Positions 7,829-16,473 are shown, numbered from the stretch's first letter. The stretch: DNA of 33,143 nt from Petralouisia muris (GCF_004793545.1 NZ_SRYA01000052.1:1-33143), one strand, 5' to 3'. Program-made: numbers and translations. Notes: generated by a model not told the origin, from the letters alone.

Positions 7829-8227
7829 GTGAAGCGATCAACAGTGACAGCGCAGTTTCCTTGTGACTGCAAGACAGTCTGGGACATTGTTACAGATAAC
7901 AAAAACTATGAATGGCGGAGTGATTTATCCAAAATTGAAATGATTGACGAAAATCGGTTTGATGAATATACAAAGACCGGGTTTGTGACGCATTTTCAGA
8001 TTACCGCAAAAGAGCCATACCGGGAATACCGATTTGATATAGAAAATCAAAACATGAGCGGTCGTTGGAGCGGCATGTTTGAGAGCCGGGATGGTGGTAC
8101 GCAAATTACTTTTACAGAAGAAGTTCGGGTGAAGAACCCGATTATGAATCTGTTTGTAAAGGGGTATATGAAAAAACAACAGGCTAAGTATATAGCTGAT
8201 CTCAGAGAAGCGATAGCAAAATTGTAA
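7829..8227 (+). CDS. SRPBCC/START-like domain protein
   Basis: A 132-residue protein of the SRPBCC (polyketide cyclase/START-like) superfamily. It opens TVTAQFPCDCKTVWDIVTDNKNYEWRSDLSKIE, continues FVTHFQITAKEPYREYRFDIEN and ends in a long helix (KKQQAKYIADLREAIAKL). The fold forms a deep hydrophobic pocket for lipids or aromatic ligands. GTG 7829 is preferred because the truncated copy at 5714 starts at the same codon, each after a G-rich site. ATG 7814 would overlap that site. The ligand is unknown. Confidence 0.82.
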   Translation: MKRSTVTAQFPCDCKTVWDIVTDNKNYEWRSDLSKIEMIDENRFDEYTKTGFVTHFQITAKEPYREYRFDIENQNMSGRWSGMFESRDGGTQITFTEEVRVKNPIMNLFVKGYMKKQQAKYIADLREAIAKL

Positions 8228-8323
8228 GATTGTTGGCTGGTTACAGATAAAACAGTTTACAGAAAAATACTGATAATCTAATTAGGAGAACTCAAGGTAA
8301 TGATAATATAAGGAGCCAACAAA

Positions 8324-8740
8324 ATGAGAAATCCAGAACAAACAATAGGAAATTTAATTGATAAGCAGAACGTATCTTTTATTGCCTCTATTTCTGAAGA
8401 AGGTTTTCCAAACATGAAAGCGATGTTGCCACCCCGAAAACGGATCGGAATCAAAGAATTCTGGTTTACAACCAACACATCTTCTATGAGGGTAGCTCAA
8501 TATCGAGAAAATCCAAATGCCAGCATTTATTTTTGCGATAAACGCTTTTTCCGTGGGGTTATGCTGATTGGTACCATGGAGGTTTTGGAGGATGCTGAAG
8601 CTAAGCAGATGATTTGGCTTGAAGGTGATACCATGTATTATCCCCAGGGCGTGACAGATCCGGATTATTGTGTTTTAAAATTCACTGCTGAAAAAGGGCG
8701 ATATTACAGCAACTTTAAGTCAGAAGATTTTGATGTATAA
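8324..8740 (+). CDS. Pyridoxamine 5'-phosphate oxidase-like (PPOX) flavoprotein
   Basis: The 138-residue product shows the split beta-barrel FMN-binding fold: VSFIASISEEGFPNMKAML, KEFWFTTNTSSMRVAQYRENPNASIYFCD, GVMLIGTMEVLED. It is a typical length for general-stress-protein-26-like members, which bind FMN or F420 and reduce small molecules. AAGGAGCC lies upstream. It forms a likely pair with the PEBP gene 15 nt downstream. Confidence 0.85.
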   Translation: MRNPEQTIGNLIDKQNVSFIASISEEGFPNMKAMLPPRKRIGIKEFWFTTNTSSMRVAQYRENPNASIYFCDKRFFRGVMLIGTMEVLEDAEAKQMIWLEGDTMYYPQGVTDPDYCVLKFTAEKGRYYSNFKSEDFDV

Positions 8741-8755
8741 AGAGAGGAAATAAGG

Positions 8756-9229
8756 ATGGGAGATAATAATACTATTTTAAAATTTGAGTGCCTTGGAATA
8801 GAAAATGGCGGGATATTTCCTCCTGAACATACAGGAAGAGGAGAAGACAGTTCTCCGGAATTTATCATTCATAATTTGTCTGAACAATGCAACACATTGG
8901 CAATCACGCTGGAAGATCTCAGCCATCCGATAAAAGGATTTACCCATTGGCTGATTTGGAATATACCTGCTGCAAAAACAGTACCGGGAGCCATTCCCGC
9001 AAGTAAAATATTACCGTCACTGGGAAATGCAAAACAAGGTGTCGCTTATGGCATTCACCGTTACGCAGGACCGAAACCGCCGAAAGGGAAAACGCATACT
9101 TATCGATTTACATTGTATGCGCTCGATTGTTCACTGGAACTAAAGGTGAACACAAAAAAGCGCAGTTTTTTGAAGAAAGCAGAAGGGCATATATTGCAGA
9201 CCGGCAGTATAACAGCAAAGTTTGAATGA
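8756..9229 (+). CDS. YbhB/YbcL family PEBP-like protein
   Basis: A 157-residue member of the phosphatidylethanolamine-binding/Raf-kinase-inhibitor-like family, with the markers SSPEFIIHNLSEQCNTLAITLEDLSHP, FTHWLIWNIPA and GIHRYAGPKPPKGKTHTYRFTLYALD. The PPxGxxHxYxFxLYALD block is diagnostic. It is a cytosolic form without a signal peptide. The bacterial function is poorly known. GAGAGGAAATAAGG precedes the start. Confidence 0.9.
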   Translation: MGDNNTILKFECLGIENGGIFPPEHTGRGEDSSPEFIIHNLSEQCNTLAITLEDLSHPIKGFTHWLIWNIPAAKTVPGAIPASKILPSLGNAKQGVAYGIHRYAGPKPPKGKTHTYRFTLYALDCSLELKVNTKKRSFLKKAEGHILQTGSITAKFE

Positions 9230-9278
9230 GGGTGCAACAAAAGGAATTTATTCTTGGTGGCGCTATAGGAGGGATAGG

Positions 9279-9401
9279 ATGAAAAAAATAGGAATACTGT
9301 GTCCCACAGCTAAAGAGGTTCATCCATATCTTTCTACAAGGGAAAGCTTAATAAATGCAGTAAATTTGCAAGTTAAGCTATGCATGGACAAGATTGGCTA
9401 A
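9279..9401 (+). pseudogene. Nucleosidase/phosphorylase N-terminal remnant
   Basis: ATG 9279 follows AGGAGGGATAGG and encodes MKKIGILCPTAKEVHPYLS, which resembles the start of 5'-methylthioadenosine/S-adenosylhomocysteine nucleosidase-type proteins. After about 20 residues the resemblance ends and the frame closes at 40 codons, 1 nt before the next gene's ribosome site. It is probably a 3'-deleted gene whose ribosome site survives. Identification rests on a short match. Confidence 0.5.
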
Positions 9402-9414
9402 TGGAGGTGTGTTA

Positions 9415-10236
9415 GTGAAATACGAAATAGCAAAAAAAGAAAACATTGAACAAATTTATCAATTGGTACAGAACACGATTAACGCTATTTATCCTTTATA
9501 TTATCCTCAAGGAGTAGTTGAATTTTTTCAGGGGCTTCATTCAAAGGAAAATATTGCCACAGATATAGAAAATGGTTTTGTCAGAGTTTTGTTATCAGGT
9601 GATTGTATAGTGGGAACAGGCAGTTGCAAGGAAAATCATATATCAAGACTGTTTGTTACTTCTGATTTTCAGAAAAAAGGATATGGCAGTTATATTATGC
9701 AATGTCTTGAAAAAGAAATATCTCTTAATCACATCATTATTTACTTAGATGCTCCGCTTGCGGCAGCTTGTTTCTATGAGCATAGGGGATATAAAACTTT
9801 AAAGCATGAAGAATTATTTATCAATGAAAATGCAAGGTTAGCTTATGAAGTAATGGAAAAACGTATAGCAGTTCCTAATACAGATATTTTTTATGATGGA
9901 AAATACTTTATACCAAAGATGAATACTGAAAATGGTGAAGTGGATAATCAAACGCTTTTTTTATATCATCAAAATGAGAATGTTTTATGGGCGGATTACT
10001 ATGGCGGAGAAATAAAAAAAGGAAGTATAGTTGGAACGGTTGCTTTGAATGGAGAAATAGATTTTTATTATCAGCATATTAATTTGAGCGATCAGATAAG
10101 AATTGGGAAATGTCACAGTGTACCACAGATTTTAAGTGATGGCAGAATAGAACTGTCAGAACAATGGCAGTGGCTGAATGGCGATAAATCAAAAGGTTCG
10201 TCAATCGTCATAGAAAAAACTAACGATGAAAAATGA
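9415..10236 (+). CDS. GNAT acetyltransferase fused to NAGS-like C-terminal domain
   Basis: A 273-residue two-domain protein. Residues 1 to about 150 form a GNAT domain (ISRLFVTSDFQKKGYGSYIMQCLEKEI, with QKKGYGS as the acetyl-CoA loop). Residues about 160-270 (IFYDGKYFIPKMNTENGEVDN, YHQNENVLWADYYGGEIKKGSIVG, IELSEQWQWLNGD) match a small stand-alone family often labelled N-acetylglutamate synthase-like, though that label is not well supported. GTG 9415 is chosen, 7 nt after GGAGG; an upstream TTG overlaps that site. The C-terminal domain may sense a ligand or bind substrate. Confidence 0.82.
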   Translation: MKYEIAKKENIEQIYQLVQNTINAIYPLYYPQGVVEFFQGLHSKENIATDIENGFVRVLLSGDCIVGTGSCKENHISRLFVTSDFQKKGYGSYIMQCLEKEISLNHIIIYLDAPLAAACFYEHRGYKTLKHEELFINENARLAYEVMEKRIAVPNTDIFYDGKYFIPKMNTENGEVDNQTLFLYHQNENVLWADYYGGEIKKGSIVGTVALNGEIDFYYQHINLSDQIRIGKCHSVPQILSDGRIELSEQWQWLNGDKSKGSSIVIEKTNDEK

Positions 10237-10395
10237 ATATCATCACTCGCTTACCCTACAGTCTGGCAAAGCAGTATTGTATTCACAGACGTTTCGAATG
10301 AAGGTGATTACGAGTTTACGATACATGCAGGCAAAAATTTCATTGTCTTAGCCAGTGAGCAATTTACTGGAAGCCTGGCTTTAACTGTAGAGTAG
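10237..10395 (+). pseudogene. Remnant of lipoprotein C-terminus
   Basis: Directly after the GNAT stop and in the same frame lie 52 codons ending DYEFTIHAGKNFIVLASEQFTGSLALTVE. This parallels the C-terminus of the lipoprotein at 22041-22541 (EYTISSGDNYIVLKGDNFSGSLELTVKD). No start codon or signal sequence remains. It is a trace of a second copy of the lipoprotein gene, again followed by a small membrane-protein ORF. Confidence 0.65.
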
Positions 10396-10421
10396 ATTCA
10401 CTGAGCAAAGGATAAAACCAC

Positions 10422-10562
10422 ATGAAATTAATAATGCTATTGTTACTTTTGTTTGTATGCTTTCTTCCCATACTTATATTCATACTCTTGTTTGCACGGG
10501 ATTTGGTTTGGGTACTTATTGCTATTATTATACTCGCAAGGCTGCTGAAAAGAAGGTGTTAG
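10422..10562 (+). CDS. Small two-helix membrane protein
   Basis: A 46-codon ORF: MKLIMLLLLLFVCFLPILIF, then ILLFARDLVWVLIAIIILARLLKRRC. It has two hydrophobic segments separated by a short charged turn (ARD) and a basic C-terminus, as expected for a small inner-membrane protein. The ribosome site (AAGGATAAAACCAC) is moderate. It sits between a lipoprotein remnant and the VanY gene. No family recognised; it could be a non-coding hydrophobic-looking AT-rich stretch. Confidence 0.5.
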   Translation: MKLIMLLLLLFVCFLPILIFILLFARDLVWVLIAIIILARLLKRRC

Positions 10563-10749
10563 GCGCAGAAGGTCAGAATTATGGTATCCCAGATCAAGAA
10601 AATCGCCGGGAGATAAAGGAAGACGCACTAAGAATACAGACATCAGGATGATTCTGATTTGAGGAAGCAGGGCAAGAAGCGGAGGGTATCTTTGCTGTTT
10701 GCGTTGCTTCTTTAAATTTGAAAATACATATTTAAAGAGGATTTTTATC
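10563..10749 (+). other. Intergenic region before vanY-like gene
   Basis: This 187-bp stretch contains a stop-bounded frame encoding KQGKKRRVSLLFALLL near 10675 that looks like gene residue. TTTAAAGAGGATT at its end is the ribosome site for the carboxypeptidase. No confident promoter was seen. Confidence 0.35.
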
Positions 10750-11556
10750 ATGAACCAACAACAGAATAAGAGAAGAAGAAAGAAAAGACCTTTGAACTCC
10801 CCTGCTGTAATGTTTTTGGGCCTGCTTTTCACCTGTGTCGTAGTGATTGCTACCGTAGCAGGAAAAAATCTGCTCCATAAAGGTGATGACTTGTTGTGGG
10901 CAAAAGATAGTGGTACAACTTTGACAGCTAATCCGGAAACCAGCGGTGCATATATAAAAAATAAGGGTGGAGACAGTACATATTCAAATGTCGATAAAAC
11001 GCAATGGAACCTGACGCTGGTAAACAAATGGAACCTTCTGCCGGAGAGTCATAACCCGTCCTTAACACAGCTTAAAAACGGACATGCTATTGATGAGAGA
11101 GCCTATCCCGATTTGCAGGACATGATGGATGACTGCTGGGCGGCAGGACTGAATCCGCTGATCTGTTCCTCGTACCGAACAATGGATAAGCAAAAGAAGC
11201 TTTATAAGAACAAGGTGGATGAGCATTTGGCGCAAGGGTATTCTCAGGAAAGCGCAGAATCAGCGGCTGGCGAGCTTGTGGCGGTACCGGGGACAAGTGA
11301 GCACCAGTTTGGTCTGGCATTGGATATTGTAGATGTGGCAAATCAGGTACTGGATGAACGTCAGGAAAATACAGAGGTGCAGAAGTGGCTGATGAAAAAC
11401 AGCTGGAAATACGGTTTCATTCTCCGTTATCCAACAGATAAGAGCGATATAACGGGTATCAGCTATGAACCTTGGCATTACCGCTATGTGGGTAAGGAAG
11501 CGGCCAAGGAAATCTATGAAGCAGGGATTTGTCTTGAGGAATACCTAAACGCTTAG
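10750..11556 (+). CDS. D-alanyl-D-alanine carboxypeptidase, VanY/M15B family
   Basis: The 268-residue product has a basic N-terminus, one membrane anchor (residues about 18-38) and an extracellular M15B peptidase domain. All zinc and catalytic residues are visible: SEHQFGLALDIVD supplies His185 and Asp192, and EPWHYRYVG supplies Glu240 and His243. The family trims the last D-Ala from peptidoglycan stem peptides, which in vanG/vanB-type loci removes vancomycin targets. ATG 10750 is chosen behind AAAGAGGA. A regulator gene follows at 62 bp, but no van ligase, racemase or vanX is present, so resistance cannot be inferred. A cell-wall remodelling role is likely. Confidence 0.88.
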   Translation: MNQQQNKRRRKKRPLNSPAVMFLGLLFTCVVVIATVAGKNLLHKGDDLLWAKDSGTTLTANPETSGAYIKNKGGDSTYSNVDKTQWNLTLVNKWNLLPESHNPSLTQLKNGHAIDERAYPDLQDMMDDCWAAGLNPLICSSYRTMDKQKKLYKNKVDEHLAQGYSQESAESAAGELVAVPGTSEHQFGLALDIVDVANQVLDERQENTEVQKWLMKNSWKYGFILRYPTDKSDITGISYEPWHYRYVGKEAAKEIYEAGICLEEYLNA

Positions 11557-11617
11557 AGTAGATAAAATGTTGAAAATTACGGCGTAATCTGAAGGTCAGA
11601 ATTGGGAGGTGGGCAGA

Positions 11618-12292
11618 ATGCGAAATACTATTTTAATTGTAGATGATGAAGCGGATATCGTTTCCACTCTTGCGGACTATTTTATGTACAATAACTATGA
11701 CGTAATGACGGCAACAAATGGGATGGAAGCGATTGAAAAGGCAGGAAAACAGCCGGATCTTATTTTGTTGGATATCAATATGCCCGATGTGGACGGTCTG
11801 GAGGTTTGCGCCCGGATACGGGATTTTGTCAGCTGCCCGATTCTGTTCCTGACTGCCAGGGTGGAGGACAGTGATAAGGTCAAAGGCTTCGGTATGGGTG
11901 GGGACGATTACATTGTAAAGCCCTTTTCATTGGACGAGCTTGGCGCTAGGGTTGCCGCACACATAAGACGGGAGCGCCGCAGAGGGGACACTCCCAAGGT
12001 GCAGCTTGCCGATAAGCTGGCGATTGATTATACAGAAAGACGAGTGTTCTATGATGGCGAGGAAATTCCCTTTGCAAAGAAGGAGTTTGATATTATTGAG
12101 CTTCTGTCCGGCCATCCGGGGCAGATTTTCAGCAAAGAGCGGATATATGAACTTGTCTGGGGCTATGACAGTGAAGGAGAGTCTTCCGTGGTGGCCGAAC
12201 ATGTTCGCAAAATTCGTGCGAAGCTTGCAGCCGCAGACATAAAACCGTATGTAGAAACGGTTTGGGGAGTGGGATGCAAATGGGCAAAATAA
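11618..12292 (+). CDS. OmpR/PhoB-type response regulator (VanR-like)
   Basis: The 224-residue regulator has a receiver domain (ILIVDDEAD; phospho-acceptor Asp52 in LILLDINMPD; Thr in LTAR; Lys in YIVKPF) and a winged-helix DNA-binding domain (FAKKEFDIIELLSGHPGQIFSKERIYELVWG, AEHVRKIRAKL). All phosphorylation residues are present. ATG 11618 follows GGGAGGTGGG. It overlaps the start of the kinase gene by 13 bp, the usual tight pairing. Because that kinase has lost its histidine box, the regulator is probably an orphan activated otherwise or basally active. Targets may include the vanY-like gene or the ABC transporter at 14455. Confidence 0.92.
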   Translation: MRNTILIVDDEADIVSTLADYFMYNNYDVMTATNGMEAIEKAGKQPDLILLDINMPDVDGLEVCARIRDFVSCPILFLTARVEDSDKVKGFGMGGDDYIVKPFSLDELGARVAAHIRRERRRGDTPKVQLADKLAIDYTERRVFYDGEEIPFAKKEFDIIELLSGHPGQIFSKERIYELVWGYDSEGESSVVAEHVRKIRAKLAAADIKPYVETVWGVGCKWAK

Positions 12293-13180
12293 CGGAATTC
12301 TTCAAAAGAAAGTCGATAAAGACAGCTTTTACCACATCTATGCTCATCTGTATTATCTCTGCCCTGTTGCTTTCCCTGTCCCTATCAAGCATTTGTCAAT
12401 GGGGGCAGACCAGGTATTATGAGAAATATCAGGTTCAATTTGGCATATCCGATCCTGAAATGGTGATTGGATTTGATAAGACTGATGAAAATGAGCAGAA
12501 AGGAAGCATATCCTATCAGACACCACTGAATTTAATGGATTATTTTACAACGACGGACCGGACCATATATAACATTCTTGGCTTTTTTAACGTCGGCGTT
12601 TATCCGATTTGTTTCATTTTCTGTATTGTCGCCACCAGCATTTTATTCTACAAACGGCATATGCAGAAACCTCTTGCCATATTGGATCATGCATATCGTA
12701 AGGCTGGAAGAGTATGTGCAGACGATGGGGGAGTTGCAGCGGCTGGAGGATATTGAAATCGCCCGTCAATCCATAACGCTGGAGGCGCTTTGTAAGCAAT
12801 TAGAGGAAACGGGGGAGGCTGTACGCAATGGGAAAGGGTTTTCCTATGAAGTTATCGGAGACAGGGATTCTGGTTTGAATATAGACGCCGCTATTGTAAT
12901 GCGAGTATGTGAAAACCTCCTTGCCAATGCAGTACGGTTTGCAAAGGAAAAGATTATGGTATCAGTGGAGTTGCAGGATGGATATCTGCATCTTGCTGTT
13001 TCCGATGATGGCGCCGGATTTGCCAAAAAGGATTTGGAGAATGCCACAAAGCCGTTTTACAAAACGGTGCGGTTGTCACTGCGGCGTTCAGGCAGTGATA
13101 TATCCAAACCAAGACCAAGTAGTTCTGAAAAAATTAAAACAGTCTCATTGCATGGACTGGTAGAATTGACTAAAATATAG
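12280..13180 (+). pseudogene. Sensor histidine kinase, internally deleted and frameshifted
   Basis: ATG 12280 starts MGKITEFFKRKSIKTAF and encodes two membrane helices (around residues 15-35 and 100-125) around an extracytoplasmic loop, reaching MQKPLAILDHA near 12693. There the frame breaks. In another frame the sequence continues RLEEYVQTMGELQRLEDIEIARQ, then the N box (VCENLLANAVRF) and G1 box (VSDDGAGF). Everything expected between these points, namely HAMP and the HisKA domain with the phospho-histidine, is missing. The 3' end also diverges after KPFYK, before any G2 box. This is a deletion scar, not a simple point frameshift. Confidence 0.85.
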
Positions 13181-13196
13181 GCAGGAGGTGTCAGAT

Positions 13197-13676
13197 ATGG
13201 CCAATGAAGATAAAAAGGACTTCAATGCTATGCTGCATGATAATAAGGATATGCCAAAGATTCAAACAATCACGGATCAGAAGAGCATTGAAAAATATGG
13301 CGGGGACAAAATGTACTTTGCGCCGCCAATTGATTACGATAAGATAATGAAAAGAATCCCATACGGAAAAGTGATTACGATTGGAAAGATTCGTGACTAC
13401 TTTGCAAAGCTCAATGAAGTGGATTTTACAGAGCCGATAACGGCAGGAATTTTTGTGTCGATTGCAGCTTGGGCGAGTCATCAGCGTTCTGAGAATGAAA
13501 CGCCTTATTGGAGAACCTTAAAGGCTAATGGGGACTTAAATCCCAAATATCCTGGCGGCATCGAGACGCAAAAAGAGAAGCTGGAGGCAGAGGGGCATAC
13601 AATCATCAAAAAAGGTAGAACTAATATCCGGTACTTTGTGAAGGATTATGAAGAATCCCTTTTTGAATTAGATTGA
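13197..13676 (+). CDS. DNA alkyltransferase-like (MGMT/ATL family) protein
   Basis: The 159-residue product has an N-terminal extension of about 45 residues, then an MGMT/Ada-C-type winged-helix module: YDKIMKRIPYGKVITIGKIRDYFA, then TAGIFVSIAAWAS, then TPYWRTLKANGDLNPKYPGGIETQKEKLEAEG. The active-site PCHRV of O6-alkylguanine transferases is replaced by PYWRT (residues 103-107), so the acceptor cysteine is absent, as in alkyltransferase-like proteins that bind lesions and recruit repair. AGGAGGTG lies 8 nt before ATG 13197. It lies downstream of the broken kinase and has no obvious partner. Confidence 0.8.
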   Translation: MANEDKKDFNAMLHDNKDMPKIQTITDQKSIEKYGGDKMYFAPPIDYDKIMKRIPYGKVITIGKIRDYFAKLNEVDFTEPITAGIFVSIAAWASHQRSENETPYWRTLKANGDLNPKYPGGIETQKEKLEAEGHTIIKKGRTNIRYFVKDYEESLFELD

Positions 13677-13700
13677 GTTTCGGTTTATTTTCATTTTATT

Positions 13701-14273
13701 TTACATGAGTATCTCTTTTAATACTTTTATCAATACCATGTTCTCATTATGAGTACGAATTGCAATACGGCAATACTCTGGATCTAAGGCATAAAAGCGA
13801 GAACATTCTCTTACTTTTATGCCTTTTTCAAGGAGTCTTTGTCGTATATTTTTATTTGCTGTTTTGAATAACAAGAAATTCCCTTGTGATGGATATACTT
13901 CAAGAGGGAATTTTTTCAATTCAGAAAATAGCCATTTCCGTTCTGATGAGAGAATATGATATGTGTTCTGCATATAGGAACTATCCATAAGCGCACATAT
14001 TCCTGCAAACGGAGCAGGAGTAGATACTGAAAAATCTTGTCCATATAAATGCATACTGGAAAGCAAATTTATATTACCAGAAACACAAAAACCGAGCCGA
14101 AAACCTGCCAGAGAATAGGTTTTTGTGAATGCGTCTATTACAATCATATTTTCGCTTAGGGCGGCAAGGTTCTTTAATGTATATTTTTCCCAAACAGGAA
14201 GAAATTCTATAAAGCATTCATCTACTACGAGTAAGACATTCTTCTCAATACTTTTTAGTTCCTTTGCTTTTTG
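13701..14273 (-). pseudogene. CobD-like/HisC-like aminotransferase, 5'-truncated
   Basis: A minus-strand frame open from 14273 encodes LLVVDECFIEFLPVWEKY, then NMIVIDAFTKTYSLAGFRLGF (PLP-binding Lys in AFTKTYSLAG), then GQDFSVSTPAPFAG and VYPSQGNFLLFKT, and ends REC..YCRIAIRTHNENMVLIKVL. This order fits L-threonine-O-3-phosphate decarboxylase (CobD) and related fold-type I aminotransferases. A TGA lies at 14276-14274 and nothing resembling the N-terminal 150-170 residues follows upstream, so the gene is truncated. ATG 14147 is internal. No cobalamin genes are nearby. Confidence 0.78.
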
Positions 14274-14454
14274 TCACTATTATAGGACTATAAAGAATAA
14301 ATTTGAAGATATTTTACTTGGTTCCACAACAGGCATTCAAAAAAGATAATTTATTCCACAAAATATTTTTGACGAGTAGACAAAAAGTTGAAAAATTCTT
14401 TTTATCCTATCCCTGTCAGATGGGAAATCCATCGGAAGAAAGGAGATTTTTTTA
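14274..14454 (+). other. Intergenic region with possible promoter
   Basis: AT-rich 181-bp gap. It contains a stop-bounded plus-strand stretch (KNKFEDILLGSTTGIQKR, ending near 14349) that may be residue of a lost gene. A TTGACG at 14369-14374 could be a -35 element but lacks a good -10. AAAGGAGATTTTTTT is the ribosome site for the ATPase. Confidence 0.35.
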
Positions 14455-15222
14455 ATGAACAATTCCATTGAAATCAAAAACTTAAATAAATTTTACGGAA
14501 AAAAACAGGCGCTTTATGATGTGAGTCTTTCCATTCATGGGGGTATGTTTGGCCTGCTGGGACGCAATGGAGCAGGCAAGACCACTCTGATGAAAACACT
14601 GGCCACCCTGCTGCAAAAGAAAGACGGAGAGATTACTGTGTGCGGCGTTCCCATAGAAAAGGCCAAAGAGATTCGCAAAATCATCGGGTATCTGCCCCAG
14701 GAGTTTTCCATGTACCCATCCATGAAGGTGGGGGAAGCGATGGAATATCTGGCAATCCTGTCAGGGCTCAGTGGATCGGAACGAAAAGAACGAATCAACG
14801 CACTGTTCAAAAAAGTGAATCTGACAGAGCGCCGGGACAAAAAGGTAAAAGCGCTTTCCGGCGGCATGAAACGCCGTCTTGGAATTGCCCAGGCACTGCT
14901 CAACAATCCCAAAGTGCTGATTGTTGACGAACCCACCGCCGGGCTGGATCCAGAGGAACGCGTCCGATTCCGCAATCTGCTGTCTGAGCTTGCAGAGGAT
15001 AAGATTGTGATTCTGTCTACTCATATTGTTGGGGACATTGAGGCCACCTGCGAGGATATCGCCATCATCAACGAGGGCAACAAGGTTCACATTCGATTTA
15101 TAGCGGATACTTTGATGCAGGGTGCGAAAGCGTGTGAACCGAATATGGAGGATGCATACATGCTATATCTCCACACCAGCGGCGTTGGTGAGATTTTAGA
15201 TGAAATAGGAGGTGAGTGGTAA
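14455..15222 (+). CDS. ABC transporter ATP-binding protein, shortened C-terminus
   Basis: The 255-residue nucleotide-binding subunit has all catalytic motifs: Walker A GRNGAGKTT, Q-loop LPQEFSMYP, signature LSGGMKRRLGIAQ, Walker B VLIVDEPTAGLDP and H-loop STHIVGD. After IAIINEGNKV the usual 60-80 residue regulatory extension is missing, and the sequence jumps to HIRFIADTLMQGAKACEPNMEDAYMLYL, normally the far C-terminus. This suggests an in-frame deletion. The gene overlaps the start of the broken permease gene by 1 nt. With that partner defective the transporter is probably not functional, although a second permease remains. Confidence 0.8.
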   Translation: MNNSIEIKNLNKFYGKKQALYDVSLSIHGGMFGLLGRNGAGKTTLMKTLATLLQKKDGEITVCGVPIEKAKEIRKIIGYLPQEFSMYPSMKVGEAMEYLAILSGLSGSERKERINALFKKVNLTERRDKKVKALSGGMKRRLGIAQALLNNPKVLIVDEPTAGLDPEERVRFRNLLSELAEDKIVILSTHIVGDIEATCEDIAIINEGNKVHIRFIADTLMQGAKACEPNMEDAYMLYLHTSGVGEILDEIGGEW

Positions 15223-16473
15223 TGCTGCTTTTGCAGGAAATCAAAAAGATTGTAAAATCCGTTCCATACTTGATTTTCGTTGCAGCTGTTGTGATCGGGC
15301 TGTTCTCTCAGGGGGTATTCCGCTTTCAAGACGCTCTCCTTGAGGAGCCACAGCCGGGCGGCAACTACGGATTTAAATACGAGGAAATCCCCGAAATCAT
15401 CATGTCAGCTGCACTCCAAGCTCTGTTGGCGGAGTTTGGAGGCAATGACTATATCACCTATCCCATTGGATTCATTAAGCATGTAAAACTCAGTGAAGGT
15501 AAGCGGCAAAAAATGGCTGAGATACTCTCTGAAATTACGGGAGCTGACAAGAAACAATTCTGCAGGAAGTAGCCGGGATGACGGCTGGCGGTTCCGACAA
15601 TTACACCTTTCAAATCGGCGGGGATGGTATGCAGCAGGACGGCAACGGCAGCTTTACCATCGGCTCGGAGGAGAAACAGCAGAACAGTCCTGAAAAAATG
15701 GCATTCGCAGTCCGTGATGACATGGACTATGCCCGTTTCAAGGAGCTGATGGGGAAGGCAGACGATCTTCTGGGCGGCAGTTCCAACTATGCGGTGGATT
15801 CCCTCATCGGGTACGGAATAGTTCCCCTGACCTATGAAGAGGCAAAAGAACGGTACGACCTTTCAATCAGTTCCGACAAAGTGACCGGCGTGCCAAAATG
15901 GAGGCGATGATCTATACAAAGAAAACCTCCGCTGCCAAACTAACGTTGATCCGGTATCTGGCGATTGTGATAGCAGCTATGCTGCCTGTCATATTCCTCT
16001 CCTATGCGTCCAATATGGTTATCTGGAGCAGTTATCACGGCATGCAGTTAGATTATCTGGCTCCGCTCAAGTACGATTTCGGCTGGCTGCTGCCCAGCGT
16101 AATGATTTCCACAGCTATCGGTATGTTCTTGACGGAACTAACCGGCACACCCATTGCCGTTGCAGTACAGGGGCTTTGGTGGATGTTCGATGTGAATCTG
16201 GGAATCAAAACCGTTCCTTCGGGATATGCCCTGTTTCGTCTGGCGCCACGCCACAATGCAGGCCAAAAGTCACTATTCCGTACACAGGACTATCTGGATC
16301 GTTTCCCGGATCTTGTGCAGAACAGACTGCTGATGGCGGGAATCGCCCTGGCGCTCATCCTACTCACAATTTTAATCTATGAAGCAAAAAGAAAGGGGAA
16401 ATTCGGTGGAAATGCAATCTTCAAAAAAGCGGTTTCCATTATTAGAGATCGCAAAAATCAATCTCAGGCATAA
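15222..16473 (+). pseudogene. ABC-2 type permease, frameshifted and deleted
   Basis: ATG 15222 follows GGAGGTGAG and encodes LLLQEIKKIVKSVPYLIFVAAVVIG. The frame ends at 15572. In the +1 frame the protein continues LQEVAGMTAGGSDNYTF through 15910 (SISSDKVTGVPKW). A third frame resumes at MIYTKKTSAAKLTLIRYLAIVIAAMLP to 16473. A one-base loss near 15555 (GACAAGAAACAATT) explains the first break. The second join lacks several expected transmembrane helices, so it looks like a larger deletion. The gene has three breakpoint-defined pieces and is surely inactive. Confidence 0.8.

Noticed and set aside
10443-11027. 194-codon minus-strand ORF over the VanY start
   Set aside because: Low-complexity hydrophobic and basic composition with no ribosome site; it is antisense to the membrane anchor and leader of the carboxypeptidase.
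10750-13180. Vancomycin-resistance operon
   Set aside because: Only VanY-like, VanR-like and a broken kinase are present. No D-Ala-D-Lac/Ser ligase, VanH, VanT, VanX or VanXY occurs in the window.
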